Assembly (NCBI GenBank): GCA_002633005.1
Contig: NMRA01000167.1
Span: 433,124-497,123 of the forward strand
DNA: 64,000 nucleotides
Direction of reading: 5' to 3'
From: Phoronis australis
Taxonomy: Eukaryota > Phoronida > Phoronidae
The position numbers and the translations under genes were made by a program. The notes beneath the pieces were generated by a model. The model saw nothing but the letters and a program-made list of their open reading frames with translations, was not told the DNA's origin and ran no database searches. Below are positions 42,961-56,770 of the stretch, one piece after another. Positions within the stretch are counted from its first letter, which is position 1, and each line of letters starts with the position of its first letter.

Positions 42961-45900
42961 TTATGATCAAGAGACTGACTGTTACCTTCCTTGTGTGAAA
43001 TAGGCACCACGTGCACGGGGGTACCTTTTTAGACAGAAGACGGTCTAGTTGTAAGTGGCGGATCAAGACATCACTATACAGACAATTGTAACTTTTAGAA
43101 ATCTCAATGTGGACATCGTCTTCTGACCAAACATCACTCTAGAGTCAATTGTAACTTTTAGAAATCTCAATGTGGACATCGTCTAATGATCAAGAGACTG
43201 ACTNCCTCCCGTGTGCGAAATGGGCGCGTGCATGGGGGTACACTTGTAGACAGGAGACGGTCTAATTGTAAGTGGCGGATCAAGACATCATTATACAGAC
43301 AATTGTAACTTTTAGAAATCTCAATATGGACATCGTCTTCTGATCAAACATCACTCTAGAGTCAATTGTAACTTTTAGAAATCTCAATGTGGACATCGTC
43401 TAATGATCAAGAGACTGACTGTACCTTCCGTGTGCGAAATGGGCACGTGCATAGGGGTACACTTTTAGACAGAAGACGGTCTAATTGAAAGTGGCGAGTT
43501 AAGACATCTCTCCACAGTCAATTGTAACTTTTAGAAATCTCAATGATGACATCGTCTTATGATCAAAAGACTGACGGCTACCTCACGTGTGCGAACTGGA
43601 CACGTGCACGGGGTAACCATTTAGACAGAGGACGGTCTAACTGTAAGTGGCTGATCAAGACATCACTCTGCTATCAATTGTAACTTTAAGAAATATCAAT
43701 GTGGACATCTTCATATGATCAAGAGACTGACTATACCTTGCGTGTGCGAAATGGGCACGTGCACTGGGGTACCCTAGATGTTCTAATTGTAAGTGGCGGA
43801 TCAAGTCATCACTCTANGCACGTCAAAGGGTTTTGGAGACAGAGCAACGGACGCCAAACGGACCGACGGGGATGACGGCATAATGTGTCCACATATAAAT
43901 ATGTGGGCGCATAATAAATACACTTGCTAAATTTAGTAAAGATCCTGCAAACGGTTTAGGAGATATAGCCATGGGCGCAAAAAATGCCACTAGGAGGCGC
44001 CACAGTAGTCGAAGTCATCGGAAAATCATCGTCAGCTGCCCTCGTCGTAGTAACAGCCAATAGCGGATTTGCAGCACAAACGAACTACGCATTGCGCATG
44101 TGCGAGTTACTTCCTGCGCGAAGGCTCATGGGATAGCTTGTGGTCAGGCATGTCTTGAGCAGGCTGGATAGTGTCTGCATTTGGAGTGATTTGCAAACTA
44201 AAAACCATGTTTCATTTTTTGCTTTATAATACCAAGCAAGTCCTCTCTCTCGGTTGTAAACACAGCGTAGCTGTGATCAGTAACCGTGTGACCGAGGGCA
44301 CGACTGTCGTCATGTTCAGTATTGGGGCTATCGGCGTTGATTTCGAAATCTCCTCCGGTTTCAGACAAGTTTATAGTTCTTGGGTTGCTTAAATTTTGTA
44401 GCTTTCGCCGTGGATGTGCTAGAGACGTTAATTTTAAGAGGAAACTCCGTCGGAATGTTGTTCTCATACGTCTTTTTTCCACCAGGAAAATGCTCGCTGC
44501 ACACACGATGGCCCCTAGGCAATTACATCGCACTGGATGCCGCAGGCATTCAGGGGCGATAGCACATCCTCCCAAAAAGTTACTCATTTCAAAATACAGC
44601 AAATAAAATCAAATGAACCATACATATAGGAACACGGAGTTATAATTANGGGGTACACTTGTAGACAGGAGACGGTCTAATTGTAAGTGGCGAGTCAAGA
44701 CATCACTCCACAGTCAATTGTAACTTGTAGAAATATCAATGCGGACATCATCTTATGATCAAGAGACTGACTGTACCTTCCGTGTGCGAAATGGATACGT
44801 GCACTGGGGATATCCTAGACTGTCTAATTGTAAGTGGCGGTTCAAGTCATCCCTCTACAGTCAATTGTAACTTTTAGAGATCTCAACCTGGACATCGACT
44901 GGAGATCAAGAGATTGAGTGCGACCTTCCGTGGGCGAAATGGGCACGTGCACATGTGTGAACCCTTTCAGACCGAAAACGGCCTAATTCTAAGAAGGGTG
45001 TCAAGACATCACAGTACAGTCACTTGTAACTTTAAGAAATATCAATGTGGACATGATCTTAAGACCAAGAGACTGACTGCTACCTCACGTGTTCGAACTG
45101 GGAACGTGCACTGTTATATCCTAGATATTCTAATTGTAAGTGGCGGATCAAGTCATCACTCTACAGTGATTTGTAAATTTTAGAGATCTCAGCTTGGACA
45201 TCGTCTTGAAATCACGAGACTGAGTGCTACCTCCCGTATGCGAAATGGGCACGTGCACGGGAGTACACTTTTAGACAGAGGACGGTCTAACTGTAACTGG
45301 CGGATCAAGACATCACTCTACTGTCATTGTATCTTGATGAAATATCAATATGGACATCATTTTATGATCAAGAGACTAACTGTACCTTCCGTTTGCGAAA
45401 TGGGCACGTGCACTGGGGTAACCTAGATGCTCTAATTGTAAGTGGCGGATCAAGACATCACTCCACAGTCAATTGTAACTTTTAAAAATCTCAATGTTGA
45501 CATCGTCTAATGATCAAGAGACTGACTGTTACCTTCCGTGTGCGAAATGGGCACGTGCATGGGGGTACACTTTTAGACAGAAGACGGTCTAATTGTAAGT
45601 GGCGAGTCGAGACATCACTCCACAGTCAATTGTAACTTTTAGAAATATCAATGCGTACATCGTCTTGTGATCAAGAGACTGACTATACCTTCCGTGTGCG
45701 AAATGGGTACGTGCACTGGGGATACCCTAGACGGTCTAATTGTAACTAGTGGTTCAAGTCATCACTCTACAGTCAATTGTAACTTTTAGAAATATCAATG
45801 CGGAAATCATCTTATGATCAAGAGACTGACTGTATAGTACCTTCCGTGTGCGAAATGGGTACGTGCACTGAAGATACCCTAGACTGTCTAATTGTAAGTG

Positions 45901-48480
45901 GCGGTTCAAGTCATCACTCTACAGCCAATTGTAACTTTTAGAGAACTCAACCTGGACATCGTCTGGAGATCAAGAGATTGAGTGCGACCTTCCGTGTGCG
46001 AAATGGGCACGTGCACACGTGGGTACCCTTTCAGACAGAAGACGGTCTAATTCTAAGAAGGGTGTCAAGACATCACTCTACAGTCCCTTGTAACTTTAAG
46101 AAATATCAATGTGGACATGATCTTAAGATCAAGAGACTGACTGCTACCTCACGTGTGCGAACTGGGCACGTGCACTGTGTAACCTTTTAGACAGAGGACG
46201 GTCTAACTGTAAGTGGCCGTTTAAGACATCTTATGATCAAGAGACTGACTATGCATTCCGTGTGCGAAATGGGCACGTGCACTGGAGTATCCTAGATGTT
46301 CTAATTGTAAGAGGCGGGACAAGTCATCACTCTACAGTCATTTGTAACTTTAGAGATCTCAACTTGGACATCGTTTTGTGATCAAGAGACTGAGTGCTAC
46401 CTCCCGTGTGCGAAACGGGCACGTGCACGGGGTTACCCTTTTAGACAGAAGACGGTGTAATTGTAAGTGTAATCAAGATATAACTCTACAGTCAATTGTG
46501 ACATTTAGAAATCTCCATGTGGACATCTTGTTATGATCAACAGAGTGACTGTGCCTTAAGTGTGCGAAATATGCACGTGCACGGTGGTACCCTTTTAGAT
46601 AGAAGTCGGTCCAATTGTAAGTGGCGGATCAAGACATCACTCTTAAGACAATTGTTACTTTTAAAAATCTCAAAGTCGACATCGTCTTGTGATCAAGAGA
46701 CTGAGTGCTACCTCACGTGTGCAAACTGCGCACGTGCACAAGGGTAACCTTTTAGACCGAGGACGGTCTAATTGTAAGTGACGGAACAAGACATCACTCT
46801 ACTGTTAAAAGTAACTTTCAGAAATATCAATGTGGACATCATCTTATGATCAAGAGACTGACTGTACCTTCCGTGTGCGAAATGGGCACGTGCTTGGAGG
46901 TACAATTTGAGACAGAAGACGGTCTAATTGTAAGTGGCGAGTCAAGACATCACTCTAATGTTAAAAGTAACTTTCAGAAATGTCAATGTGGACTTCAGCT
47001 TATGATCAAAAGACTGACTGTACATTCCGCGTGCGAAATGGGCACGTGCACTTTGGGTACCCTAGACCGTCTAATTGTAAGTGGCGGTTCAAGTCATCAC
47101 TCTACNTGACGGATCAAGAAATCACTCTAAAGACAATTGTTACTTTTAAAAATCTCAAAGTCGACATCGTCTTGTGATCAAGAGACTGACTGCTACTTCA
47201 CGTGTGCAAACTGCGCACGTGCACGGGAGTACCGTTTTAGATAGAAGACGGTCTAATTGTAAGTGGCGGATCATGGCATCGCTCTACAGTCAATTGTAAC
47301 TTTTAAAAATCTCAATATGGACATCATCTTATTATCAAGAGACTGACTGTACCTTCCGTGTGCGAAATGGACACGTGCACTGGGGTATCCTAGATGTTCT
47401 AATTGTAAGTGGCTTATCAAGACATCTCTTCACTCTCAATTGTAACTTTCAGAAATCTCAATGTGGACATCGTCTTGTGATCAAGGGACTGACTACTACC
47501 TTCCGTGTGCGAAATGGGCACGTGCACGGGAGTGCCGTTTTAGATAGAAGACGGTCTAATTGTAAGTGGCGGATCAAGGCATCGCTCTACAGTCAATTGT
47601 AACTTTCAGAAATCTCAATATGGACATCGTCTTGTGATCAAGAAACTGACTACTACCCGCCGTGTGCGAAATGGGCACGTGCACGGGGGTGCCGTTTTAG
47701 ACAGAAGATCGTCTAATTGTAAGTGGCTGATCAAGACATCACTCTACAGTCAATTGTAAATTGAAGAAATATCAATGTGGACATCATCTTATGATAAAGA
47801 GACTGATTGTACCTTCCGTGTGCGAAATGGGCACGTGCACGGGGTTTCCTTTTAGACAGAAGACGGTCTAATTGTAAGTGGCGCAACAAGACATCACTCT
47901 ACAGTCAATCGTAGTTTTAAGAGATCTCAATATGGACATCGTCTTATGATCACGAGACTGACTGTAAGTTCCGTGTCCGAAATGGTGTACCCCAGACGGT
48001 CTAGTTGTAATTTGCAGATCATGTCATCACTCTACAGTCATAGCTTTCTTTTAGAGATCTTAACCTGTACATCGTCTTGTGATCAAGAGGCAGACTTCTA
48101 CCGTCCGTGTGCGAAATGGGCACGTGCACGGAGGTACCCTTTTAGACAGAAGACGGTCTAATTGTAGATGGCGGATGTGGACATCGTCTTATGATCAAGA
48201 GACTAACTGGTACCTTCCGTGTGCGAAATGTGCACTTTCACGGGGGTACCCTTTTAGACAGAAGAGGCTTTAATTTTAAGTGGCGGATCACGACATCATT
48301 CTACAGTCAATTGTAACTCTTAGAAGTCTTAATTTGGACATCGTCTTGTGATCAAAAGACTGACTGTTACCTTCCGTGTGCGAAATGGGCACGTGCACGG
48401 GGGAGGACCATTTTAGACAGAAGACGGTCTAAATGTAAGTGGCGGATCAATACATCACTCTACAGTCAGAAAACGCGTGG
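42961..48480. repeat. Satellite B: about 150-bp tandem repeat, some 29 units
   Basis: The landmark GTGCGAAATGGGCACGTGCA recurs about every 140-160 bp (near 43007, 43443, 43757, 45255, 45413, 45555, 46011, 46276, 46424, 46891, 47044, 47521, 47837, 48123, 48393 and many variants). Other constant parts are AGACGGTCTAATTGTAAGTG, CAATTGTAACTTTTAGAAAT and GATCAAGAGACTGACTG. Neighbours differ by perhaps 5-15 percent. Most units keep a CACGTG palindrome. N gaps lie at 43204, 43817, 44649 and 47106. Open frames in the array follow the unit and are not genes. Confidence 0.93.
43818..44648. other. Unique segment between gaps inside satellite B
   Basis: It is bounded by N at 43817 and 44649 and contains no satellite B. 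It has a CTCF-like GCCACTAGGAGGCGCC near 43988 and a CpG-richer part (44080-44540). Open frames occur on both strands (44198-44602 minus, 44322-44606 plus), but none resembles a known protein. It may be misplaced by the assembler. Confidence 0.45.
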
Positions 48481-51400
48481 TACCTTCTAAAGTAAAACAA
48501 CTGTGTTACGAGAATTTTCGCACTTTTAAATTGTAACTTTTAAAAATCTGAATGTTTAGTTTGATATACATATAGAATCTATATTTACATTTTTACAACC
48601 TCCAATATTAATCATAGTTTACTTTTATCATTAATGTATACATACAAGTTGTTTGTAAATAACTACTGCAAAAATCAATAAATTGTTATATATTACGATC
48701 TTATCTTTCGTGTGTACATGTATGCTTCGCGGCACTCCATTCGCGGCTGGGTATCTCGATCAGTTGGGAAGGGTACGCTGTTCATAATTTTTGGCAAACA
48801 TTGAAGAACTTATACCGTTGATTTCTTATGTCTGTCTTCTAGTCGTATGTCAAGTGTGTGATTAGTAAATTTCTGTTTCATTTCCTCGTTCCCGACTTGT
48901 TTTACGGTGCCCCCCTCTCTGTCCCCTCTCCCAGTCTCTCTGCCATAAGTTCCTGGCTTTTAATTTGATGATTTTATGTAGACCTGTACGAGTGTACGCT
49001 GACACTTGCCCTTTTTACTCATACTCTTGCAAGTTCAAACTCTGACCCAATAAAAACATTGGCTTTACCATATATGTCGCTATTGAGGAGCCAACCATGG
49101 GCCTAGATGAGCATCGACCTTGACATTGACTGCAAGTTCAAAGCTAAAGAGGTAATAAATACCATTGGAATAAGTTCCAAAATTCCCCTAGCGCACTTCA
49201 ACAAGCGCCCGTCGTCCGTTGAAATCCATAGCCTAGTCCATTTATGCTTAAGATTAGTGAGTCAGTATGTGCTGCATAATCTTCGCTTTTTAGTTGGCAA
49301 AGTGATCCCCGGCCGTTGGTTAGCTGGAGTTAATTGTTGCGCATACCTCTCTGGTACATTATCACATGTTAAGTTGACCACTCGTGCGGCATTATAGTCA
49401 TAGCTCCTCGACCGAACTGAGCAATAGATGTTTTGAATACTGTGAGAATACTGCTTTAATACCAGATTGCAATCAATATGACTTGTCCATCTGCATCAAA
49501 GAAGTTTCGCAGTCATATTAGGTGTAAGTTCAAAGGAACCGACAGTTCCTTCAAAACACTAAGCCCATTAAATTTCAAATCACTCCGCCGTGATCTATCA
49601 TTCTGAAGGAATAACAAGCTACCAGTTCTGAGGCACTGATCACTTCTAAACTGAGTGAGGAACAAGACCAGGCCGATTTACAACGATGAATGACCTAAAT
49701 GCGCCTTTCTTGGCAACAAGGAAACAACGCATACAGGTTGTCATCGTTAGTCCAGTCTATTGTTACTTCCCCTGTCACTGACTGTGTCTGTGTTTCATTG
49801 ACTTGTTGCCCTTTTTTTCTTCTGAGCCATTTTTTAATAAACGCCGAAATATGTCAAGTCGGTTTTATTGACACATGTTGCTACTTGCTATCACGGAAAC
49901 CTTTCTTTCACCAATGTAGGTGACATATTTCACGTAAAGCTGCATCTGTCGCTAAGCAAATATACTTCGTGGATTCTCAATTGAATGAATCTTTTCACTG
50001 TTTGCAGAGTGCCGCTTTCTACATGAAGTGTCATCAAACTGTTTTACAAGGAGAAAAATTCTGTTGTAGCAGAAGCACTGTGGTTGGGAGGACATCCTTC
50101 GCGAATCATTATGACATAATCCTAGCTATATCAAAGTTGCATTTAACTCCGGGGTTTAGTTAACTAAATCCAAAATTGAATTAAGGCCTTTTACTTTCAC
50201 AAAGTCGGTCTCATAGCCGTTACCAAAATCATCAGCAACTAAAAAAAGGGATTAGAATTTATTGGGATTGACCTACCCGAAAATTGGGAATTCCAAAATA
50301 TTGCGTAGCATAGCATTGCGTTTTACTTGCGTTGCAGGCTCATTCGGCTATTGTTGTTTTCTGCCGATTTTTAATAAACTTGTTAACATGAAAAACTGTG
50401 TTTAAATCACATAAAATACAAGAATAAATGTTTAAAACGACAAAACAAGCTGTTCAATTGAAAACTAGAGTAGACAGCCTGCGTCAGTGGTCAGAGAGCA
50501 GGTTAACCACTTTTCTACTTTATGGAACCGTGTGGCCTTTAAAATTGTTTTTGGGATGGTAGTAAAAAGGCTTGTAAATGTTTGAAACTGAAGTGTTTTT
50601 GTGAATGTAAACAATCCGAAATTTTCATCCACTTCTTACTCAGTAGCTCAGCCCCCGAAATGTCAGCACCCATGCCTCCCCCCGCCGGCTACAAGTACTA
50701 GTAGGTCCAGCCTCAAATTACGTCATCGTCAACCAATTCCCGGGAGTGATGCCATGAAATTTACGATTCTTATGACAATCTCATAACTAAGTCGGAACAG
50801 TTATTGCCTTTGCCTCTATATTGGATGCAGGAAAGTAGCCTAGAATGCCACTTCAACAGTCATTCTTTATTTGCATTTTAACAACATACAAAAGGTTCGG
50901 GGCGTTCGAATACATTATCTGCGCGTGATACGGTATAGTTTTGCACCACAAGTGTCCTCTAAGGCGAACCAGTTTACCAACGATATGTACTGTCGTGACG
51001 GAATCGCGAACAGACGTCACCACCAACGAGTTAACCTCTCACTCCCCTTGTCATAAATCGTCATCTTACCCTCTTCTCAACTGAGTCGGATAGCGTAAAG
51101 TGAACGTATATGTAGCACCGCGGCGTACTGGTAGGCCCTACGGCTGATCAATCACAGTACCACAGAAGACGGAGGTCGATTGTCTCATGGCGAGTTTGGG
51201 CCACAAATATTGACACAGAGTATGGAAAAGATAGGCCTAGTAATACATTTTGTCCCCTATTATTATAGAACAATTGTCGAAAAATGCGAAACGACGGGGG
51301 AGCACTAGGGACGTGATCCGCGCTGTCCGCGGCCAAACTTAAGTATGGACTTTCGTCATATCTCATCCCCTCGACGATATATGATTTCTGACATCTTCCA

Positions 51401-53240
51401 ATATGATGTTGTCATGTCTTGCCGCCGATCCGGTGTGCACTGAGGCGCACCCTACTGGTAGAGCCTACCGTAGAGCGGCGCCAGAGCCGATCAATCACAC
51501 CTGAGACTGCCTGCATGGTCCCAAAATACTTCGGGGAAACTGGTCAGTTCCTAATTGGTCCATTTCATATGCTCAGGAATTTGCGTTTAAAAGCTGATGT
51601 AATAGAACGCAACAGATAACGTGGTGTTTATTCTGAAGAATATAAATGAATGGCCAAATTACTGATCATTTTCAATAAAAATGTTCACGAAAAATCGAAA
51701 AATTTGTAAACAAAAATATCACGTGACAGGTGAACACAGATTTCTCAAATCTGTTGTAGTAGTATTGCATGTGCGATTTATCTGGTTTTACTGGAAGGAT
51801 AACTTTATTGTTAATTATTTTTTAGTAGAAAGATTCATTATTTGGCTACATTTTTGATTTAGTTTTATTGTCGCGGAGCTTTTTTGAATGTAAAACAAAT
51901 ACTAAAACAGGGATAAAGAGCAAGCTAGCTTTGCTTAAGACAAATAATAATAGGCACCCGTCAGCGCTACCAAATTTCCCGAGCTGTCTTCTCAACAAAC
52001 AGGTAAAATTTCTCTGTGCTCGTTTCTATCTATGCTTCATAAAGGCCCATTAAGCCGTGCCACCTGTAACTGAAAACTACACATGATGCAAATACAGTCC
52101 ATGAGGCCGCTGTCATTCGTGTCATTATCTTGAATTTGAGATCAGCTCAGCTGTGGTAAGGAATTTTTACGATCAGAACCTGGCTGAGGTATTGTGTTCG
52201 TGTCTGAACTTCAATCTAGGAAGACGAGCGTAATGCAGAGATATGCTCTCCTTGATCTGTAATATACAAAATTTGTGATTGACAATTGGGACTACTCTTG
52301 TATGAGTATACTAAGAAAGCCACAGGTAACTAGTCTCATTTTGTTCCTGGTTGGAATCGAAACCACAGTCAAAGGAGAACCAGTACTAGTTGGATGTAGC
52401 GGACCCATTTTAAGCCATCATAACTTCCTCAGTTTTAATCTAGAATCATAATTTTACCATCTGCATATAGGAATTCTTCTGTGGTGTCCATTTTGTCTTA
52501 CCACTGCTACTCTATTTTTAAATAATCGACTTTGAAGTTATTTTGTCTACTGTGTATAGTTGGCAACGCGTTTCAGTAGACGCCATCAAGATTTAACTGA
52601 CACCTAGTGGTGTCCATTAACTGGGTAAGGAGTCATCCATTGTAATGTTAGTAATAATCTTCCCTGCAAAGCTAGTGAAGTGCTCTCTGACTTTTGATGG
52701 CAATTCATTTAAAATTGAATGTGCAAGGACCATTCCATGCAGTTAAGAAATAGTTCATACTAGGGTATTAGCCAGGAATTTGATGTTTACCCTCCCGAAA
52801 ACTTTTATTTTTGTCCTCGAGAGACGAGAGGAAGCATTGTCCTTGATTTCTGCGGTATAAATTTGGTTCGCTTAAGTTGTTAATATATGAGTTGAACGTG
52901 ACACACTAATTTGCCCTAACGTTTCTCCGATGCATGCAGTGCGCAACTGGGTTGAGGGATAGAATTCTCTATGAATATTCTATTTGTGTCAAATGCGCCG
53001 GCGCTTAATTGCCGACCTTGGGAACGAATGCTCGCAAACGGCTTTTCCAGCTGCTGTTTTTGCTACGCCCAATCTATCACAGTTAGCTAGTTTTTGTGCG
53101 TGCTGTAACCCATTCTTTGTAGTGCTTAGACAGTGGAAACTATAACCCCTTTCTGAACGATGACGATGAACATTAGTGGTGGGTCCAACGGCCTATTTGG
53201 CCGCTTACCTTTCGTTGAGGCACAAGATTCAAATCTGAAA
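48481..53240. other. Gene-poor stretch
   Basis: No exon is convincing. Weak donor-terminated frames (around 49107-49151 and 51868-52001) have no partner exons and no recognisable product. A 13-codon frame MSAPMPPPAGYKY (50659-50700) is a curiosity only. One CTCF-like remnant (ACACCTAGTGGTGTCC) lies near 52600. Confidence 0.45.
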
Positions 53241-53252
53241 GTTTTAAGCAGT

Positions 53253-53945
53253 GATTTTTTATTTATTTATTTATTGTGATATTTAAAATGAGGGTGACCT
53301 CTTCAGTGATAGCACTGCTTTTCAAGAGGGCCCTCAACAACAAAAACAGTAATATAATACAATGAAGTAAGAAAACAACAATTAAATATACGTGAAAAAG
53401 ATGCAATTAAAACAGGTTGAGAATTAAGACAATAAATAAATGACAAACAATGGTGAAAATTTAACTAAGAGAGATGAAATGACTCTAAACAGTGAGAGTA
53501 TTTATGACAATGAGAAAAAAATGACATGATTAAAAAGGTAAATTACAGCCACTTTTTAATATCAAGTTTAAAAGTATTTATTGAATTGGAACGTTTAATT
53601 TCAGGGCTAATATAATTCCATATTGTAGCAGCAGCATAGATAAAAGATCTCTTGCAGGTCTCGGTTTTAATTTTTAAAGAGAAACTATTCCAGCGACAAA
53701 ACAACCTGTACAATATACAGCTTGACTGCTATTGCATTTTCCGCTGAGATATGCTGGAGCCAAGCCATTGATACATCTGTATATGCAACAGGCATTAAAG
53801 CATAAGTCACAGTTAGTTATACGTATGATATTGCCTATCCACACTTTCATGGAATTGGGAGTGCCAAATGAAATTTTCCCTGATGGCGCCATGTGAAACT
53901 TTTCATCTGTACTGCTGTCAACCAAAGGTGGGGATGCTGACAACT
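53253..53945 (-). mobile_element. Truncated LINE: 3' end of reverse-transcriptase ORF plus 3' UTR
   Basis: On the minus strand a frame around 53700-53900 contains CIYRCINGLAPAYLSGKC, and, after a frameshift near 53690, a second frame reads RSFIYAAATIWNYISPEIK and NTFKLDIKKWL to a stop at 53543-53545. This is the typical C-terminus of CR1/L2/Jockey-type non-LTR retrotransposon ORF2 (NGLAPxYLS, then R-S-F-Y-A-A-x-x-W-N). A 3' UTR follows and ends in an (AATA)n tail at 53253-53276. The copy is 5'-truncated and frameshifted, so inactive. Confidence 0.8.
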
Positions 53946-54217
53946 ACACTAACAATGACAACCATGACACCGACATCAACGGTGGCACTATTAGTGTTGC
54001 CAATGGCACCGATGACAAGGCCGGTGTCGTTGCCCCAAAATAGACTTCTGATGATTATACCATTGTCTTGCTAACGCTTTCAACTATTAGGACAATTCTG
54101 CCATGGATGATGAGAGTTTAGACGTTCATAGGTGCCTTAAATCTGTTGACACATAAGTGACCTTGACTGATGTCTGAATCCTTCCATTTTTCCTTGGCCA
54201 GGTATGAGGTAGGGACC

Positions 54218-56770
54218 ATGGCGGACAAGCCAAGTGATAACGAGGACAGCTGGACTCTTGTTGGCGAGCAAGATGAGGTATGTTGCTTCGTTTGAAAGTT
54301 CACTGCACGCATATTTCTGGTTCCAAGGTGGATGTGCATGTAGACTACACACCAAAAGTGGTCATGTATGGTGACCCAGAAATCATCATCCTGGCAACTG
54401 AGCATATGCAGAATTCACTGGCATAGTAAATATCATTTCCAGGAAGGACGGAAGGGTGTAAAAAGCTTTCAACTGAAGGAATATGAGAAGGTATTAGAGC
54501 CTCTGCAATGACCAGTCATCATTGTGGAACTAGCCGTCATGACGGGGAAATGGTTTTTATATACTTCGTAAAAATCTCACCAATTTTTGTTGCAAATGAC
54601 TGCCAATTTTTTGTTCATTTTTCGAATGGTTATTTAAATAACATTGTTTTGAATGTCCACGATTTGTCAGAAACATTGTCTGAAGGTAGATACTAGTATG
54701 GCATTTACCTTTAAAATGATGTCAAGTATTTATTTGTTGCTGATTATCTTTTATTAAAGAAACGAAACATAAATTTCACTTGTTGGACATATTGTGTCTT
54801 AAACTGATGATATATTACCCGAGTTCCTCTTGCAGTCGTGGAATTGTTTAATTCCATGACTATTTCATGGTGAAAAGTTTCCCCCACAAAGAAAACCTTG
54901 TTTTTAAATTTTTAAACTTGAAGCTGAAACTTCAATAGGAGGCCCAGGAATGACTGGCCAACCTGTTTAAAAGGCTGACCACTTGCATAAATCTGCTTTA
55001 GCCTGTTCTAAAATAGTTGCTTTTGATTTTTTTTAAAGAATTTGTCAGTTTAAAACGAGATTTAGTTCACAAAAGGTGTGCTAAGTCTCCCCATTTAGGA
55101 CTCAATATATCGCAGACAAAGTGAAATTGTATTTTCTCATTTTTCCATAAAAGCACCATATTAACGCTATTCCATGTTAGAGTTGTAACTTCCATCAACA
55201 GTATTTTGAAAAAAATTGGCATCCACAGTAATACTAGAACACGTTAAATTAAAAACTGGTTATTATATTTGACTGAAACTGTTGAGATCTTAATTCCCAA
55301 TTAGAAGTTGTTGCATGTCCTGCATCATACATGGTCTCCACAATTACAGAGTGAAGACAGCTGCAACAGTATAGAATGTGTCCAAGTGATTAACAAGTCT
55401 CTCTCTGTGAGTTACCATAGAGACTCTAGCTACTGTGGAAACACTGTGGAAGGTGCTCCCATCTGTGGAGAGGAAGTGGAAGCTGAGCAAGGACAGCTGA
55501 AGGACCAGGCTGGAGGTGACTGTGTCACTATGGAAACAACTGAAGACGGAAAAGGTCACTTGGGTGAGTTTAACCGAATTTTTATTTAAACTGTGCTGTT
55601 TAGCAGGGTTCAATCTGAATTATGGAATTTTGACCTGCAAATTTGTACCATATGAGTTCACTTAATAACTCAACTGGAAATTGATCATGGTTAACCTAGC
55701 TTTCAAGTAATTTTCGACCATCAAAATGAAGGGCTTATCAATTGTGCAAAACCTTTGAGATTTTAAATATTATGTTTCCGATACAGGATCTCTCTGTTAC
55801 ACCAAGTGTTCATTTAAGATTGCATTCACTTCGTTATGAGTCACTATGCCAAATTTCTAGATGATTGTGGAGAACCAAAATTGAGTTGAATTTAAGTCCA
55901 ATATTTCTGCTTTGTATATAGTTCATGCTAAAAACCATGGAAAACACTGGGAAAATTCCGGGTCCACAGCAAAGGTTCCGTCAATCGAACATTAGGTAAT
56001 ACGAGAATGATTTTGGGTGATGCAGAAAAATCACGACTTAGCTAGCTATTGCATTGTAGTCAGTCGTTCACCTGAAAATTTAGTGCGGATTTAACTGTAA
56101 TCAAGCTTTTTCGTAACCCAACATACTTAGATTTTTTGTGTGTCCAGCCGACGTATTTTTGACATTTAGAAAAACCATTGTCATTCCCACCATGCAATCA
56201 ATCAATCCCAAAATCACCCATTGAACAACGATAGATTTTTGCATTTATTTCTCAGTTGTCAAAAAAGCATATTAAAATTATGAATTTTACAAGTCTAAAT
56301 TGCAGCACTTCGCATGGGGAGACTATTGGCTATGGTCCCAGTTCTCGGAATTTTGTGTTTTTTGCTCTTAACTTGATTGGTTCTTCATCGGTTGACGTTG
56401 GCAGTTTTGTCTTGACCTCCATCACCACTGTCTTCTTCTTGACCTTGAATTGAAGCCTGATCTTTTTTACAGGGAGTGCTAAATTTTGTGAGCCAGATGG
56501 CCATCTGCTTGTTGACAACTTGTCTAGCAGTCCATCCAAACACGTCAGTGCCGAGTCAGAGGGCGCTACTTGTGCTGAAGTCATTGGCCATTCGCAGGAT
56601 GACCCCTCGCCAGGCGCTGTTGTCTCCCATGATGGCCAGTCTAGTCAAGTTAGCGTGGAGTCAAGGGGTGTCGCTTGTCTTGAGACGAGCAGCCAATCAC
56701 AACCTGCCAGCATGTTTTCCCGTCTTGGCCAGGGCCATCAAGACAGCATAGAATCTGACGACAGTGACAG
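54218..56770 (+). CDS. Acidic LIR-containing protein, CCPG1-like N-terminus (partial)
   Basis: Three exons join in phase: 54218-54277 (ATG in perfect context ACCATGG), 55350-55563 and 56473-56770, with GTATGT, GTGAGT and GTAAGA donors; about 190 residues, ending in phase 2. Exon 1 gives NEDSWTLVGEQDE, an acidic-flanked W-x-x-V as in LC3-interacting motifs. The rest is Ser/Glu/Asp-rich, Cys-containing and probably disordered (for example SVESRGVACLETSSQ, DSIESDDSDR). Vertebrate CCPG1 and PBXIP1 begin with a similar acidic W-x-V/L segment followed by a long acidic region and a membrane segment. The likeness is limited to this layout, so the call is tentative. Later exons were not resolved; the gene should continue to the right. 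Confidence 0.5.

Noticed and set aside
44198-44606. Overlapping open frames of 134 (minus) and 94 (plus) codons
   Set aside because: No recognisable domain, no matching splice partners, and the segment lies between two assembly gaps.
42961-48480. CRISPR-like array
   Set aside because: The whole 150-bp unit repeats without unique spacers, and the surroundings are eukaryotic.
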